DNA of 23,300 nucleotides. It comes from Robiginitomaculum sp. (GTDB lineage Bacteria > Pseudomonadota > Alphaproteobacteria > Caulobacterales > Maricaulaceae). A program made the position numbers and the translations under genes. The notes beneath the pieces were generated by a model, which saw only the letters and a list, made by a program, of their open reading frames with translations, was not told the DNA's origin and did not search any database. Shown in pieces: positions 1 to 8,747 of the stretch. The stretch lies in contig JALWUB010000200.1 in the NCBI GenBank assembly GCA_026993275.1, forward strand, positions 1 through 23,300. The letters run 5' to 3'. Position 1 is the first letter of the stretch. The number at the start of each line of letters is the position of its first letter.

Positions 1-180
1 ACGGCGGAGCCGCTCTATTTCGCGGGCAATGGCCTGGACCTGGCGTCCGGTGCCCTGGTTGAGCTCTATCCCAACCCCCTGAATGTCAAGCTTGCGAAAG
101 AACAGTCTGCTGAAAACACAAAAGAGATCATGGACGCGTTCAGGACTTACCGGCGCATTCACCATCAACTGGGATATTGA
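1..180 (+). CDS. C-terminal end of an unrecognised protein (partial)
   Basis: The first 59 codons of the window are open in frame 1 and end in TGA at 178-180. The translated tail is mostly polar, contains a short YFAGNGLDLASG stretch and ends in RRIHHQLGY. No domain can be recognised from so short a piece, and the start lies outside the window. It converges on the DUF3137 gene, with only five bases between the two stop codons, which supports it being a real gene end and not a chance open frame. Function unknown. Confidence 0.55.
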   Translation, partial: TAEPLYFAGNGLDLASGALVELYPNPLNVKLAKEQSAENTKEIMDAFRTYRRIHHQLGY

Positions 181-185
181 TGCGC

Positions 186-1142
186 TTACCCTCCCTTGAG
201 GGCTTTCAACGCTTCAAACAGCGTGTCGATGGCGGTTACGGTGCCGTGCACCAGTTCATGCGCCGGCTTCTCCCTTGCTTCCAATGACCGCTGGATGTCG
301 CCCTGGCCCGAAAGCGTCATCAGCAGCGCGCCGTCCACAAAGGCGAGATTGGGACTGCGCTTGCGGTTCTGTTCCGCCATGGCGATCAGGCGCTCCATGA
401 ACAGCGGATCGACAAGATAGCGGCCCTCGACCTGGTCGGTGCTGTAGACTTCGAATATCTCTTCAAAATGCGGGTCGGCCAGGCGCACCCGTTTCATGCC
501 TCTTGGCGCATTCAGGCCATCGAGGGCGTTGAACCAGCCCTTGTCGCGCAGGATCAGGGTTTGCCCAAAGAACGCGCGCTCCCAGGGCGTGTGCACCAGC
601 TGGCCCTCGAATACGGTGACCAGTTCGCGCGTGGTGGTCTTGCCGGTGCGGCGTGTGCGCCACTGTTTCAGCGTCGCCTGATAGATGCTGGCCTCAATGC
701 CCTTGTGGGTGCCGTGCAGCAAATGCGCGAAGGCCTTTCTGTCGAAGGGCGGCAGCAGGCCCGAGGCGGTGAAGCTTTGAAAATGCGGCGGCGCAAAGCC
801 TTTGGGCACATAGTCCAGCCCCAGAAAGGCGGCAATGCGGGCCAGGCAGGCCCTGGCAAAGCGCGCCCGCGCCTTGCCAAGGCCGAGCCAGCCGGGAAGC
901 ATGCCCAGCAGGGCGCCAGATGGCGCCAGGGCGGCCATCAGCGTCACAAGGCTTGCGCTGGGGCGCAGGGCATGCAGCAGCAGGGCCAGGGCCAGCCCGA
1001 TGGCAAGACCGGCCAGCAGGCCCCAGCGAATCTGCCTTGCCGCCAGTGCGCGCGCCGTGCGCAAACGCGCCAGAAGCGGCGCAATGCGGGTGTCGGCAAA
1101 AGCCTTGAGGGCGGCGTCATGTTCGGAAGCGGGCGGGGGCAT
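186..1142 (-). CDS. DUF3137 domain membrane protein
   Basis: This 318-residue protein resembles the DUF3137 family of unknown function. It has a hydrophilic N-terminus, two closely spaced hydrophobic segments (about residues 40-60 and 65-85), and a long soluble C-terminal part containing the blocks GLDYVPKGF, SIYQATLKQWRT, TVFEGQLVHTPW and a VEGRYLVDPLFMERL-like stretch, which are characteristic of the family. I chose the ATG at 1142-1140 because AGGA lies about ten bases upstream. The frame stays open to an ATG at 1199, but that start would sit only ten bases past the hppA terminator and adds a low-complexity 19-residue leader. Family identity is fairly secure. The biochemical role is unknown; a membrane or envelope role is inference from the two membrane segments. 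Confidence 0.8.
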   Translation of the reverse strand: MPPPASEHDAALKAFADTRIAPLLARLRTARALAARQIRWGLLAGLAIGLALALLLHALRPSASLVTLMAALAPSGALLGMLPGWLGLGKARARFARACLARIAAFLGLDYVPKGFAPPHFQSFTASGLLPPFDRKAFAHLLHGTHKGIEASIYQATLKQWRTRRTGKTTTRELVTVFEGQLVHTPWERAFFGQTLILRDKGWFNALDGLNAPRGMKRVRLADPHFEEIFEVYSTDQVEGRYLVDPLFMERLIAMAEQNRKRSPNLAFVDGALLMTLSGQGDIQRSLEAREKPAHELVHGTVTAIDTLFEALKALKGG

Positions 1143-1208
1143 GGACTCTGTTCCTGATGGCGGCCCGCAGGTGATAGCACGGTTTTGCGCCCCGTTCATC
1201 CGGGCATG

Positions 1209-1239
1209 AAAAACCCCGGCCCAACCGGACCGGGGTTTT
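1209..1239 (-). terminator. Rho-independent terminator after hppA
   Basis: A perfect 10-bp inverted repeat (AAAACCCCGG at 1210-1219 and CCGGGGTTTT at 1230-1239) encloses a 10-nt loop. Read on the minus strand, the stem is followed by a run of five T at 1213-1209. It lies 23 bases past the hppA stop codon, so it most likely ends the hppA transcript. The symmetric T and A flanks would also allow weak function on the other strand. Confidence 0.85.
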
Positions 1240-1261
1240 CCTGTCTGCAGTGCAGGGCCGG

Positions 1262-3376
1262 TCAGCCCATGTGCGCGAGCACGGCCAGCAGCAGCAAGGC
1301 GACGATATTGGTGATCTTGATCATCGGGTTCACAGCCGGACCGGCCGTGTCCTTGTAGGGATCGCCAACCGTGTCGCCGGTGACCGAGGCCTTGTGGGCT
1401 TCCGAGCCCTTGCCGCCATGGGCGCCGTCCTCGATATACTTCTTGGCATTGTCCCAGGCGCCGCCGCCGACGGTCATGGACACGGCGACGAACAGGCCAT
1501 TGACAATCACGCCCAGCAGCATGGCGCCCAGCGCGCTGAATGCCGCGGACTTGCCGGCAAAGCCGGAAATGGCGAAGAACAGCACCACCGGCGACAACAC
1601 CGGCAGCAGCGAGGGCAGCACCATTTCCTTGATCGCGGCCTTGGTCAGAATGTCCACGGCGCGGCCATAGTCGGGCTTGGCCTTGCCTTCCATGAGGCCG
1701 TCGATCTCGCGGAACTGGCGGCGCACTTCGGTGACCACGGACATGGCGGCGCGGCCCACGGCGGTCATCGACATGCCGCCAAAGAGATAGGGCAGCAGGC
1801 CGCCAAACAGAAGGCCGACGATCACATACGGATTGGTCAGCGAGAAGTCCACATGCACGCCCTTGAAGAAGGCATAGGCCGCATCGGAGGAGAAGTGCGT
1901 CAGGTCCTGGGTGTAGGCGGCGAACAGCACCAGGGCGCCCAGTCCGGCGGAGCCGATGGCATAGCCCTTGGTCACCGCCTTGGTGGTGTTGCCGACCGCA
2001 TCGAGGATGTCGGTGGTGTTGCGCACTTCGGCGTCCAGTTCGGCCATTTCGGCAATACCGCCGGCATTGTCGGTGACCGGGCCGAAGGCATCGAGCGCCA
2101 CGATCAGGCCCGCCAGCGCCAGCATGGAAGTGACGGCGATGGCAATGCCGAACAGGCCGGCGAAGGAATAGGCCGCGATGATGCCGCCAATGATGATCAG
2201 CGCCGGCAGGGCGGTGGCTTCCAGCGACACCGCCAGGCCCTGGATGACATTGGTGCCGTGGCCCGATTCCGAGGCCTTGGCGATGGAGCGCACCGGGCGG
2301 TAATTGGTGCTGGTGTAATACTCGGTCACCCAGATGATCAGCGCCGTCACGATCAGGCCGGTCAGAGCCGACAGGAACAGGTCCATGCCGGTCATCGGCA
2401 CCGGCGCGCCGTCAATGGCGCCAAAGCCGCCGGGCAGGGTTTTCTGGATAACCAGATAGATGCCTGCGATCGAGAGCAGGCCAGCGGCCAGAACGCCCTT
2501 GTAGAGCGCCCCCATGACATTGCTGCCCTTGCCCAAGCGCACGAAGAACGTGCCAATGATCGAGGTGATCAGGCAGACGGCGCCAATGGCCAGCGGCAGC
2601 ATCATCATCGCCATGTTGCCGGCAAAATAGATCGAGGCCAGCACCATGGTGGCGACCACGGTCACCGCATAGGTTTCGAACAGGTCGGCGGCCATGCCGG
2701 CGCAATCGCCGACATTGTCGCCGACATTGTCGGCGATGGTGGCCGGGTTGCGCGGATCATCTTCGGGAATCCCGGCTTCGACCTTGCCAACCATGTCGCC
2801 GCCCACATCGGCGCCCTTGGTGAAAATGCCGCCGCCAAGGCGGGCGAAAATGGAAATCAGCGAAGCGCCAAAGCCCAGCGCCACCAGCGCATCAACCACC
2901 ACCCGGTCGGTGATGGCATGGCCCATGGGGCCGGTCAGCAGGGCGAAATAGCCAGCCACGCCCAAAAGTGCGAAACCGGCGACCAGCATGCCGGTGGTCG
3001 AGCCGGCGCGAAAGGCCACGCTCAGCCCCTTGGCCAGGCTCTCGCGGGCCGCCTCGGCGGTGCGCACATTGGCGCGCACCGAAACCAGCATGCCGATAAA
3101 GCCTGCTGCGCCCGAAAGGATTGCGCCAATGGCAAAGCCCAGCGCCACCTGCCAGCCCAGCAGGAAGAACAGGGCGACCAGCACCACAAAGCCGACCATG
3201 GCAATGGTGGTGTATTGGCGGTTCAGATAGGCATTGGCGCCTTCCTGAATCGCCTTGGCGATTTCCTGCATCCTTTCAGTGCCGGCACTGGCCTTCATCA
3301 AGGATTGCGTTTGCAAGGCGCTGTAGAGCAGCGCGGCAAGGCCGGCGCCAATGACCAGCATCAATTCCATACTCAT
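1262..3376 (-). CDS. hppA: K+-independent proton-pumping membrane pyrophosphatase
   Basis: This 704-residue integral membrane protein couples hydrolysis of pyrophosphate to proton export across the cytoplasmic membrane. Hydrophobic helices span the whole length. The substrate-binding signature is at residues 181-232: [18 protein letters not shown], followed by [17 protein letters not shown] and [11 protein letters not shown]. The residue after GNTT (462-465) is lysine 466. Lysine here is the established marker of the K+-independent subfamily; the K+-dependent enzymes have alanine. Length fits the bacterial family. The ATG at 3376 has a GGGAA-type site upstream. The gene is monocistronic, with its own terminator and a divergent neighbour. 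It probably conserves energy from biosynthetic pyrophosphate. Confidence 0.97.
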   Translation of the reverse strand: MSMELMLVIGAGLAALLYSALQTQSLMKASAGTERMQEIAKAIQEGANAYLNRQYTTIAMVGFVVLVALFFLLGWQVALGFAIGAILSGAAGFIGMLVSVRANVRTAEAARESLAKGLSVAFRAGSTTGMLVAGFALLGVAGYFALLTGPMGHAITDRVVVDALVALGFGASLISIFARLGGGIFTKGADVGGDMVGKVEAGIPEDDPRNPATIADNVGDNVGDCAGMAADLFETYAVTVVATMVLASIYFAGNMAMMMLPLAIGAVCLITSIIGTFFVRLGKGSNVMGALYKGVLAAGLLSIAGIYLVIQKTLPGGFGAIDGAPVPMTGMDLFLSALTGLIVTALIIWVTEYYTSTNYRPVRSIAKASESGHGTNVIQGLAVSLEATALPALIIIGGIIAAYSFAGLFGIAIAVTSMLALAGLIVALDAFGPVTDNAGGIAEMAELDAEVRNTTDILDAVGNTTKAVTKGYAIGSAGLGALVLFAAYTQDLTHFSSDAAYAFFKGVHVDFSLTNPYVIVGLLFGGLLPYLFGGMSMTAVGRAAMSVVTEVRRQFREIDGLMEGKAKPDYGRAVDILTKAAIKEMVLPSLLPVLSPVVLFFAISGFAGKSAAFSALGAMLLGVIVNGLFVAVSMTVGGGAWDNAKKYIEDGAHGGKGSEAHKASVTGDTVGDPYKDTAGPAVNPMIKITNIVALLLLAVLAHMG

Positions 3377-3571
3377 GATGACATTCCCATCCTGTCATAG
3401 TGTGACGATCATGGGGCCCTGTGCAGATGCACCTCCCCCTTGACCGGGGGGCATAGCCGCAAAGTCCTGTGCGCGCAAGCGCCTGCCCTGAGAAATACGC
3501 CGCCAAATGGGCGTCTCTTGAAGCTTGGCGGCTTTGCTGGCAGGTTTGGCGTCCAAGACAAGGATTCGCCC
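3377..3571. promoter_or_regulatory. Divergent intergenic region between hppA and the thioredoxin-fold gene
   Basis: This 195-bp gap must hold the promoters of both divergent genes, although I see no clear -35/-10 pair. It contains two hairpin-forming repeats. CCCCC at 3435-3439 pairs with GGGGG at 3446-3450 across a 6-nt loop. A perfect 8-bp inverted repeat, GCCGCCAA (3499-3506) and TTGGCGGC (3525-3532), surrounds an 18-nt loop. Either could be an operator or a leader hairpin; their function is unknown. Confidence 0.4.
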
Positions 3572-4225
3572 ATGCTGCGCTTGCCGGTGCTTGCCCCCGT
3601 TTTGATGTTCGCCATACTCGTTGCGGGGCTTGGTTATGTGATCCACACCAAGCGGGCGCCCCTGCCGGGGCGGCTGCTGCCCAAGGCTCCGCACACGGTG
3701 CGCGTTGACGCCGATGCCCTGGCCGCCGTGCTGCACCAGGCGCCATGGGTGTCGCCGGGGGGCACGGGGCCGGTGCTTTACAAGGTCGGCTACCGCTCCT
3801 GCCCCGACTGCATCGCCTGGGACCGCAGTGTGCTGCCCGGCCTGCTGGCCGCCGGGGTGCAGACGCGCATCCTGCTCTACGCCCGGCGCCAGGGCGCGAC
3901 AGCGCTTGAGCGCGCCATGGCGGCGGCCCTGGCCTGCGGCCGGGACTGGCAGATGTATGAACGCTGGACCGGCGATGTCGAGGCGGCCTATGCGCACCGC
4001 TATGGCGTGCCGCCGGAGCCGCAAGCCGGCACGCGGCTGGGCGCCTGTCTGGAACAGGGCCGCCAGGCCCGTGACCGGATTGAGCAGATTCTGGCGGAGA
4101 ATGGCCTGAACATGGAAACGCCCGCCTTGTTCTGGCAGGACAGCAAGGGCGCCTGGCGCGCCTTCATGGGCAATAACGCGCGCGTCAATCGCCGCATTCG
4201 CCGCGAGCTGGGCCTTGAGCGTTAA
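3572..4225 (+). CDS. Membrane-anchored thioredoxin-fold protein (CPDC motif)
   Basis: This 217-residue protein starts with an uncleaved-signal-like hydrophobic stretch (residues 5-24) followed by a positively charged turn, which predicts export and anchoring on the periplasmic face. A thioredoxin-like active site, CPDC, lies at residues 77-80 after a hydrophobic beta strand (GPVLYKVGY). The chain continues through helices to a strand (TPALFWQDSKGAW) typical of a DsbC/DsbG-like fold. The start was chosen because AAGGA precedes the ATG by about eight bases; the frame is open further upstream without a better site. A thiol-disulfide exchange role is inference from the motif. The downstream zapE follows in the same direction after 44 bases, so the two may be co-transcribed. 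Confidence 0.75.
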   Translation: MLRLPVLAPVLMFAILVAGLGYVIHTKRAPLPGRLLPKAPHTVRVDADALAAVLHQAPWVSPGGTGPVLYKVGYRSCPDCIAWDRSVLPGLLAAGVQTRILLYARRQGATALERAMAAALACGRDWQMYERWTGDVEAAYAHRYGVPPEPQAGTRLGACLEQGRQARDRIEQILAENGLNMETPALFWQDSKGAWRAFMGNNARVNRRIRRELGLER

Positions 4226-4269
4226 GCGCCGTCAATCTCCCTGAAACGCTTTGCTGGCACGGTGCCGGA

Positions 4270-5412
4270 ATGGATACACCCATCGAGAAATGGCGGGCGC
4301 TGGTGCAGGCCGGAACGCTGGAGCCGGACCCGGCCCAGGAACGCGCTGCGCAAATGCTCAGCGTGCTGCACGGCCGCCTTGGCCAGTGGCGGCCCGGCAG
4401 GAAGCGCCTGCTGTTTGGCCGTCCCGAGCCGGAACCCAGGGGGCTGTATCTTTATGGCGGCGTCGGGCGCGGCAAGTCCATGCTCATGGACATGTTTTTC
4501 GAGACCGCGCCGCTGGCGAAAAAGCGCCGGGTGCATTTTCACCAGTTCATGCTGGACGTTCACGCCGCCATGGCGCACTGGCGCACCCTCAAGCCGCGTG
4601 AGCGGCGCAGCCATCCCGGCCATGCGCGCGGGTTGGGGGATGATCCCGTCGTCCCTGCCGCCAACGCCATCGCCAGAGAGGCCTGGCTGCTGTGCCTGGA
4701 CGAAATGCAGGTCACCAATATCGCCGATGCCATGGTGCTGGGGCGGCTGTTCGAACAGCTCTTTGCCCGCGGCGTGGTGGTGGTCACCACCTCCAACCGG
4801 CCGCCGGACGATCTCTACAAGGATGGCCTGAACCGCCAGCGCTTTACTCCCTTCATCGCCATGATCAAGGAGCGGCTTGACATTCATGCGCTTGAATCGG
4901 CGCGGGACTACCGCCTCGACGGCCTGATCCGCGACAAGGTCTATTTCACCCCGCTGGGCGAGGGCACAGCGCAGCATGTGCAGGGGGTCTGGAACAGCCT
5001 GACCCGGGGCCTGGCCATACGCCCGCGCACCATTGCGATGGGCGGGCGGCGCTGGACCATTGCGCAGAGCGCTGGCGGCGCCGCGCGTCTTGACTTTGCG
5101 CAAGCCTGCCAGGAGCCCCGCGGTGCCGCCGACTATCTGGAGCTGGCGCGCCAGTTCCACACCCTGGTGCTGGAGAATGTGCCGGTGCTGGATGACAGCC
5201 TGCTGGCTGCGGCGCAGCGTTTCATCACCCTCGTCGATGCGCTTTACGAGGCCCGCGTCAAGCTGATCGTCAGCGCGGCAGCCGCGCCGCAAGACCTGTT
5301 TGCCGCCTCCCGCGGCGGTTTTGCGTTCGCCCGCACCGTCTCCCGGCTGGAGCACATGCAAAGCGCTGGCTATCTCGCCGCCGGCCATGGCGACACCCGG
5401 CTTGCCGTGTGA
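4270..5412 (+). CDS. zapE: Cell division protein ZapE (AFG1-like ATPase)
   Basis: This 380-residue protein matches the ZapE/AFG1 family of P-loop ATPases. The Walker A motif GGVGRGKS is at residues 63-70 after the strand GLYLY, and Walker B LLCLDEMQV is at 140-148. The family blocks RRVHFHQFMLDVH (86-98), TNIADAMVLGRLFE (149-162) and TTSNRPPDDLYKDGLNRQRF follow. In Escherichia coli ZapE associates with the division ring and modulates FtsZ; the mitochondrial relatives act in protein quality control. Length is usual for the family. Nothing in the sequence suggests disruption. It lies 44 bases downstream of the thioredoxin-fold gene. Confidence 0.95.
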   Translation: MDTPIEKWRALVQAGTLEPDPAQERAAQMLSVLHGRLGQWRPGRKRLLFGRPEPEPRGLYLYGGVGRGKSMLMDMFFETAPLAKKRRVHFHQFMLDVHAAMAHWRTLKPRERRSHPGHARGLGDDPVVPAANAIAREAWLLCLDEMQVTNIADAMVLGRLFEQLFARGVVVVTTSNRPPDDLYKDGLNRQRFTPFIAMIKERLDIHALESARDYRLDGLIRDKVYFTPLGEGTAQHVQGVWNSLTRGLAIRPRTIAMGGRRWTIAQSAGGAARLDFAQACQEPRGAADYLELARQFHTLVLENVPVLDDSLLAAAQRFITLVDALYEARVKLIVSAAAAPQDLFAASRGGFAFARTVSRLEHMQSAGYLAAGHGDTRLAV

Positions 5413-5488
5413 CGCGCCCGGTATTTTCAGAAGACGTTAACCCTGCGATTCATAATTTGCCCCGGGCACGATATTGCAAGGTTGCAAC

Positions 5489-7204
5489 ATGAAGAAGATC
5501 CGGCGGGGCCGCGGCACGGGTGTCCGGGGCATTGGGGTCAGCCAGCGCATTCTGGGCGGTTTTGCGCTCATCCTGGTGATGATGAGCCTGATCGGCCTTC
5601 TGGCCTGGAGCGCTGTCAACAAGATGGCAGACCTGACCAGCAGCATGTATCAGCACCCGCTGACCGTCAGCAATGCGGTGCTGCGGGCCAATGCCGGCAT
5701 CATTGCCATGCACCGTTCCATGAAGGATGTAGCCCTGGCAAACAATGCCGGGCAGATCGACGCCGCCGTGGCCGCAGTGGATGTAGCGGAAAAAGGCGTC
5801 TTCAAGGACTTTGGCATCATCCGCAAGAATTTTCTGGGCGACATGACGCTGGTGGATCAGGCCGAAACCGCGTTTCGCAACTGGCGCCCCATCCGCGAGA
5901 AGGTCATTGCGCTGACCCGGGCCGGGCAAAAGCAGGCCGCGGCACGCATCACCAGAGAGCGCGGCGCGGCGCATGTGGCGCTGATGCAAAAGGACATGCA
6001 GGCGCTCATCGACTTTGCCAATGGCAAGGCGCGCAGCTTTCTTGATCATGCCCGCAAGAGCCGCCACGATACCACATGGAGGTTGTCGCTGCTGTCGCTC
6101 TTTTTGCTGGTTTTGGGCATGGCAGCCGCCTGGTCGATCACCCGTTCGCTGACTGTGCCCATGCACCGCCTTGACCGGGCCATGCAGGCGCTTGCCAGCG
6201 GCAATACGGACATCGAGATCGCGGATGCGGCCCGCAAGGACGAAATCGGCGCCATGGCCCGCGCCGTCGAGGTGTTCCGCGCCAATATGCGTGAGACAGA
6301 CGCCTTGCGCCGTCAGCGCCGAGAGGCAGAACGCAAGGCCAGGGAGGAAAAACAGGCGGCCATGCAGTCTCTGGCAACAGAGTTTGACAGCAAGGTCGGC
6401 CGCATGGCCGGGCAGGTCAGGGCCGCGGCGGAACAGTTGCAGGACGAAGCCGGGCGCCTGACGGAAATCGCCCAGATTTCAGGCGACTCGCTGGGGCAGG
6501 CCGTCAGGGCTTCCGAGGATGGTGCCAGCCATGCCGGCCAGGTGGTTGACGCCTCCGGTGAGCTGGAACGCTCCATTTCCGGGGCATTTCAATCCCTGAT
6601 GCAGGCAGCCGATACCACGGCGGATGTCAGCAAACAGGCCGCAGCCGTCAATGCAGCCATGTCAAAGCTGGGCGAGACGGCGGCACAGATCGGCACGGTG
6701 CTGACCCTGATTCAGGATCTTTCGGAACAGACCAACTTGCTGGCGCTCAACGCCACGATTGAATCGGCGCGCGCTGGCGAGGCCGGGCGCGGCTTTGCCG
6801 TGGTTGCGTCCGAGGTCAAGGACCTGGCCGGGCGCACCAGCGCCGCTGCGGAAGACATCACGGCACAGATCAGCGCCATTCAGGACAGCAGTGCCCAGGC
6901 TGCCGAGGCGATAGCGGCCATCCGCGCCAGTATTGACAACACCGCCGCGCAAATGAATGCCGCTGTTGATGCGGCAGAACGCCAGGGCGAGGTCAGCAGC
7001 AGCATTCGCACGGCCATCACCAGCGCCGCGGACATGGCCAGTTCATCCGCCTCGGCTATCGAAAGCGTGCGCGGGCTGGCCGACGAAACCCGCAACCGCG
7101 CCGATGGCATCACCCGCGCCAGCCATGCCTTGCTTGCCCAGGCTGAAACCTTGCAGAGCGAATGCGCCAGCTTTACTGCCCACATTCGCCAGGCAGACAT
7201 CTGA
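5489..7204 (+). CDS. Methyl-accepting chemotaxis protein
   Basis: This 571-residue transmembrane chemoreceptor has the classic order. A basic N-terminus leads into TM1 (about 21-43). A periplasmic helical sensor of about 150 residues, resembling a four-helix-bundle type, follows. TM2 is at about 198-217, HAMP at about 218-270, and then the long cytoplasmic coiled coil. The kinase-contact tip is well conserved ([20 protein letters not shown] at 412-431, then AGRGFAVVA). There is no C-terminal NWETF-type pentapeptide for tethering CheR. The ATG at 5489 has AAGG seven bases upstream; the TTG 15 bases earlier has no good site. The ligand cannot be predicted. No other chemotaxis gene lies in the window. 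Confidence 0.95.
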   Translation: MKKIRRGRGTGVRGIGVSQRILGGFALILVMMSLIGLLAWSAVNKMADLTSSMYQHPLTVSNAVLRANAGIIAMHRSMKDVALANNAGQIDAAVAAVDVAEKGVFKDFGIIRKNFLGDMTLVDQAETAFRNWRPIREKVIALTRAGQKQAAARITRERGAAHVALMQKDMQALIDFANGKARSFLDHARKSRHDTTWRLSLLSLFLLVLGMAAAWSITRSLTVPMHRLDRAMQALASGNTDIEIADAARKDEIGAMARAVEVFRANMRETDALRRQRREAERKAREEKQAAMQSLATEFDSKVGRMAGQVRAAAEQLQDEAGRLTEIAQISGDSLGQAVRASEDGASHAGQVVDASGELERSISGAFQSLMQAADTTADVSKQAAAVNAAMSKLGETAAQIGTVLTLIQDLSEQTNLLALNATIESARAGEAGRGFAVVASEVKDLAGRTSAAAEDITAQISAIQDSSAQAAEAIAAIRASIDNTAAQMNAAVDAAERQGEVSSSIRTAITSAADMASSSASAIESVRGLADETRNRADGITRASHALLAQAETLQSECASFTAHIRQADI

Positions 7205-7422
7205 AACGCCGGCGCGCATCAGGACGCTATGCTCATGGCCTGGCCTTTTGGCTGCAGAACCTCTTTCGCTGTGTTTTGTGCCGGGGGCTGGCCTTCGCCT
7301 GGGTGCTTTGAAAGCTTTTGCTGATAGTCACAGAAACACCTCGGTCCGCGCAGAGAAATGGAAAAGGAAATTTACGCGTCCCTATAGCCGGGCCGGTCAA
7401 GATGGCCGATTTTTCTCTGGTG

Positions 7423-8037
7423 TCAGGCGCTGTCAAAGAACATCAGATAGATCAGGCGGCCATTGTGCCGGTTTGTGCCAAAACCGGGTCCGGCAGTGTG
7501 CCAAAGCCAGGGCCGCAGCAAGACCAGCCGGTTGAAGCGCATGGGCACCCGCATGATATGCTCCCAGGCCTCGTCATTGTGCGTATCGTTGAGCAGGATT
7601 TCGTTAAAAATCCGGTTGCCATCCTGGGCATTGCTTACGCCCAGCCTGGCCAGATCTTCTTTTTCCAGGGTGGCACGCTCCGTGCCCGTGGCCTTGTGGC
7701 GGAAAAAATCAGTACCCCCCTGGCAATCCTCTTCTGCGCTCAGATAAAGAATACCCGACCAGTAACCTGGGTCGATGTGAATGTTGGCGGCGCCCTTGTC
7801 GCCTGCCAGAGTCAGGCGGGCAACGCCATGGCCGGCATCGCGCTTGGGGGTCAGGTTTTCCTGCACAATGCGGGAAATTTCCTGCTCAAGGCCCGGAATC
7901 TGCAAGCGCTGTGCCGAATTGCGTCCCGGATAGCCTTTGGGGCGCCGGTCCTGGGGAAAGTCCAGCCTCAGCACAGCCTGACGAAACGCTTCGGCATTTT
8001 CAAGAAAATCATCAATGATGATCAACGATGTGGGCAT
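7423..8037 (-). CDS. DUF6445 family protein, probable 2-oxoglutarate/Fe(II)-type oxygenase fold
   Basis: This 204-residue protein fits the DUF6445 family, which shares features with prolyl-hydroxylase-like 2-oxoglutarate/Fe(II) dioxygenases. The visible candidate iron ligands are H87 and D89 in NIHIDPG and H180 in WLWHTAG. R194 in NGRLIYLMFF sits where the family's 2-oxoglutarate-binding arginine would be. The order HxD...H...R is canonical, so the protein is probably catalytic, but the substrate is unknown. The ATG at 8037 has AGGA about ten bases upstream. It follows the DUF938 gene by 77 bases on the same strand, so it may be the last gene of the polysaccharide-region transcript. Confidence 0.8.
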   Translation of the reverse strand: MPTSLIIIDDFLENAEAFRQAVLRLDFPQDRRPKGYPGRNSAQRLQIPGLEQEISRIVQENLTPKRDAGHGVARLTLAGDKGAANIHIDPGYWSGILYLSAEEDCQGGTDFFRHKATGTERATLEKEDLARLGVSNAQDGNRIFNEILLNDTHNDEAWEHIMRVPMRFNRLVLLRPWLWHTAGPGFGTNRHNGRLIYLMFFDSA

Positions 8038-8114
8038 GGGCGGTCATTCCTGTGCTGCGCGGCACATGGAAACAGGAGTATGCCAGATATGCAACCGTCC
8101 CCGCAGGCCTGCAT

Positions 8115-8747
8115 TCATGCCCGTGTGAAGAGAACGCAAAAATTGTTGGCCGGCATGGCGATGGTCCGGGTCAGGGCCAGGCCTTCCTGGCTGGCCAGGG
8201 CGCTGACGCGCTCAAGATCGCGCACGCCCCAGAGCGCATTGCGCGCCCGCAAGGACTGATCGAAGGCCTCATTGCTGGGCGCGGTGTGGCGGCCGCCGCG
8301 CATGAACGGCCCGTACAGGATCAGCATGGCGCCAGGGCGCAGGCGGTGCGCCGCGCCGCGCATCAGCCCGGACGTTGCGGCCCAGGGGGCAATGTGGATC
8401 ATGTTGACATTGACAATGGCATCAAAATGCTCTGGCCCGGCGGCCAGCCTGTGGCCCTTGGTCCAGGCGGCGCTGCAGACATCGATGCATTGCGCCGGGC
8501 CGATGCGCTCCTGCGCAGGCGCGTGCGCGCGCCAGGCTTCGATGCTGGCCATATGCTCCGGTGCGATATCGCTTGGCCACCAGCGCAGTTGCGGCATGGC
8601 GGCGGTGAAGTGCACTGCGTGCTGGCCGGAGCCGCTGGCAATTTCCAGCACGTCGCATGGCTGCGCGGGCAAGTGCTCTTGCAGCACCTGCAAGATCGGT
8701 CCGGCATTGCGTCGCGCCGAAGGAAAATCCAGGCGGTTATCGCTCAT
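8115..8747 (-). CDS. DUF938 family SAM-dependent methyltransferase-like protein
   Basis: This 210-residue Rossmann-fold protein matches DUF938, which is related to class I SAM methyltransferases. Motif I, VLEIASGSGQHA, is at residues 33-44. An acidic post-II turn WWPSDIAPE follows at about 56-64, the strand FDAIVNVNMIHIAPW at about 108-122, and LYGPFMRGG further on. The start codon overlaps the stop of the upstream heparinase-like gene (ATGA at 8747-8744), so translation is probably coupled. The methyl acceptor is unknown. Linkage to a heparinase-like gene hints at a link to surface polysaccharide, but this is inference from position only. Confidence 0.88.
   Translation of the reverse strand: MSDNRLDFPSARRNAGPILQVLQEHLPAQPCDVLEIASGSGQHAVHFTAAMPQLRWWPSDIAPEHMASIEAWRAHAPAQERIGPAQCIDVCSAAWTKGHRLAAGPEHFDAIVNVNMIHIAPWAATSGLMRGAAHRLRPGAMLILYGPFMRGGRHTAPSNEAFDQSLRARNALWGVRDLERVSALASQEGLALTRTIAMPANNFCVLFTRA

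Noticed and set aside
1250..3400. A very long plus-strand open frame (about 716 codons) across the hppA region.
   Set aside because: It is the antisense shadow of hppA: the translation is rich in His, Gly, Gln and Ala without domains, while the minus strand encodes a full pyrophosphatase.
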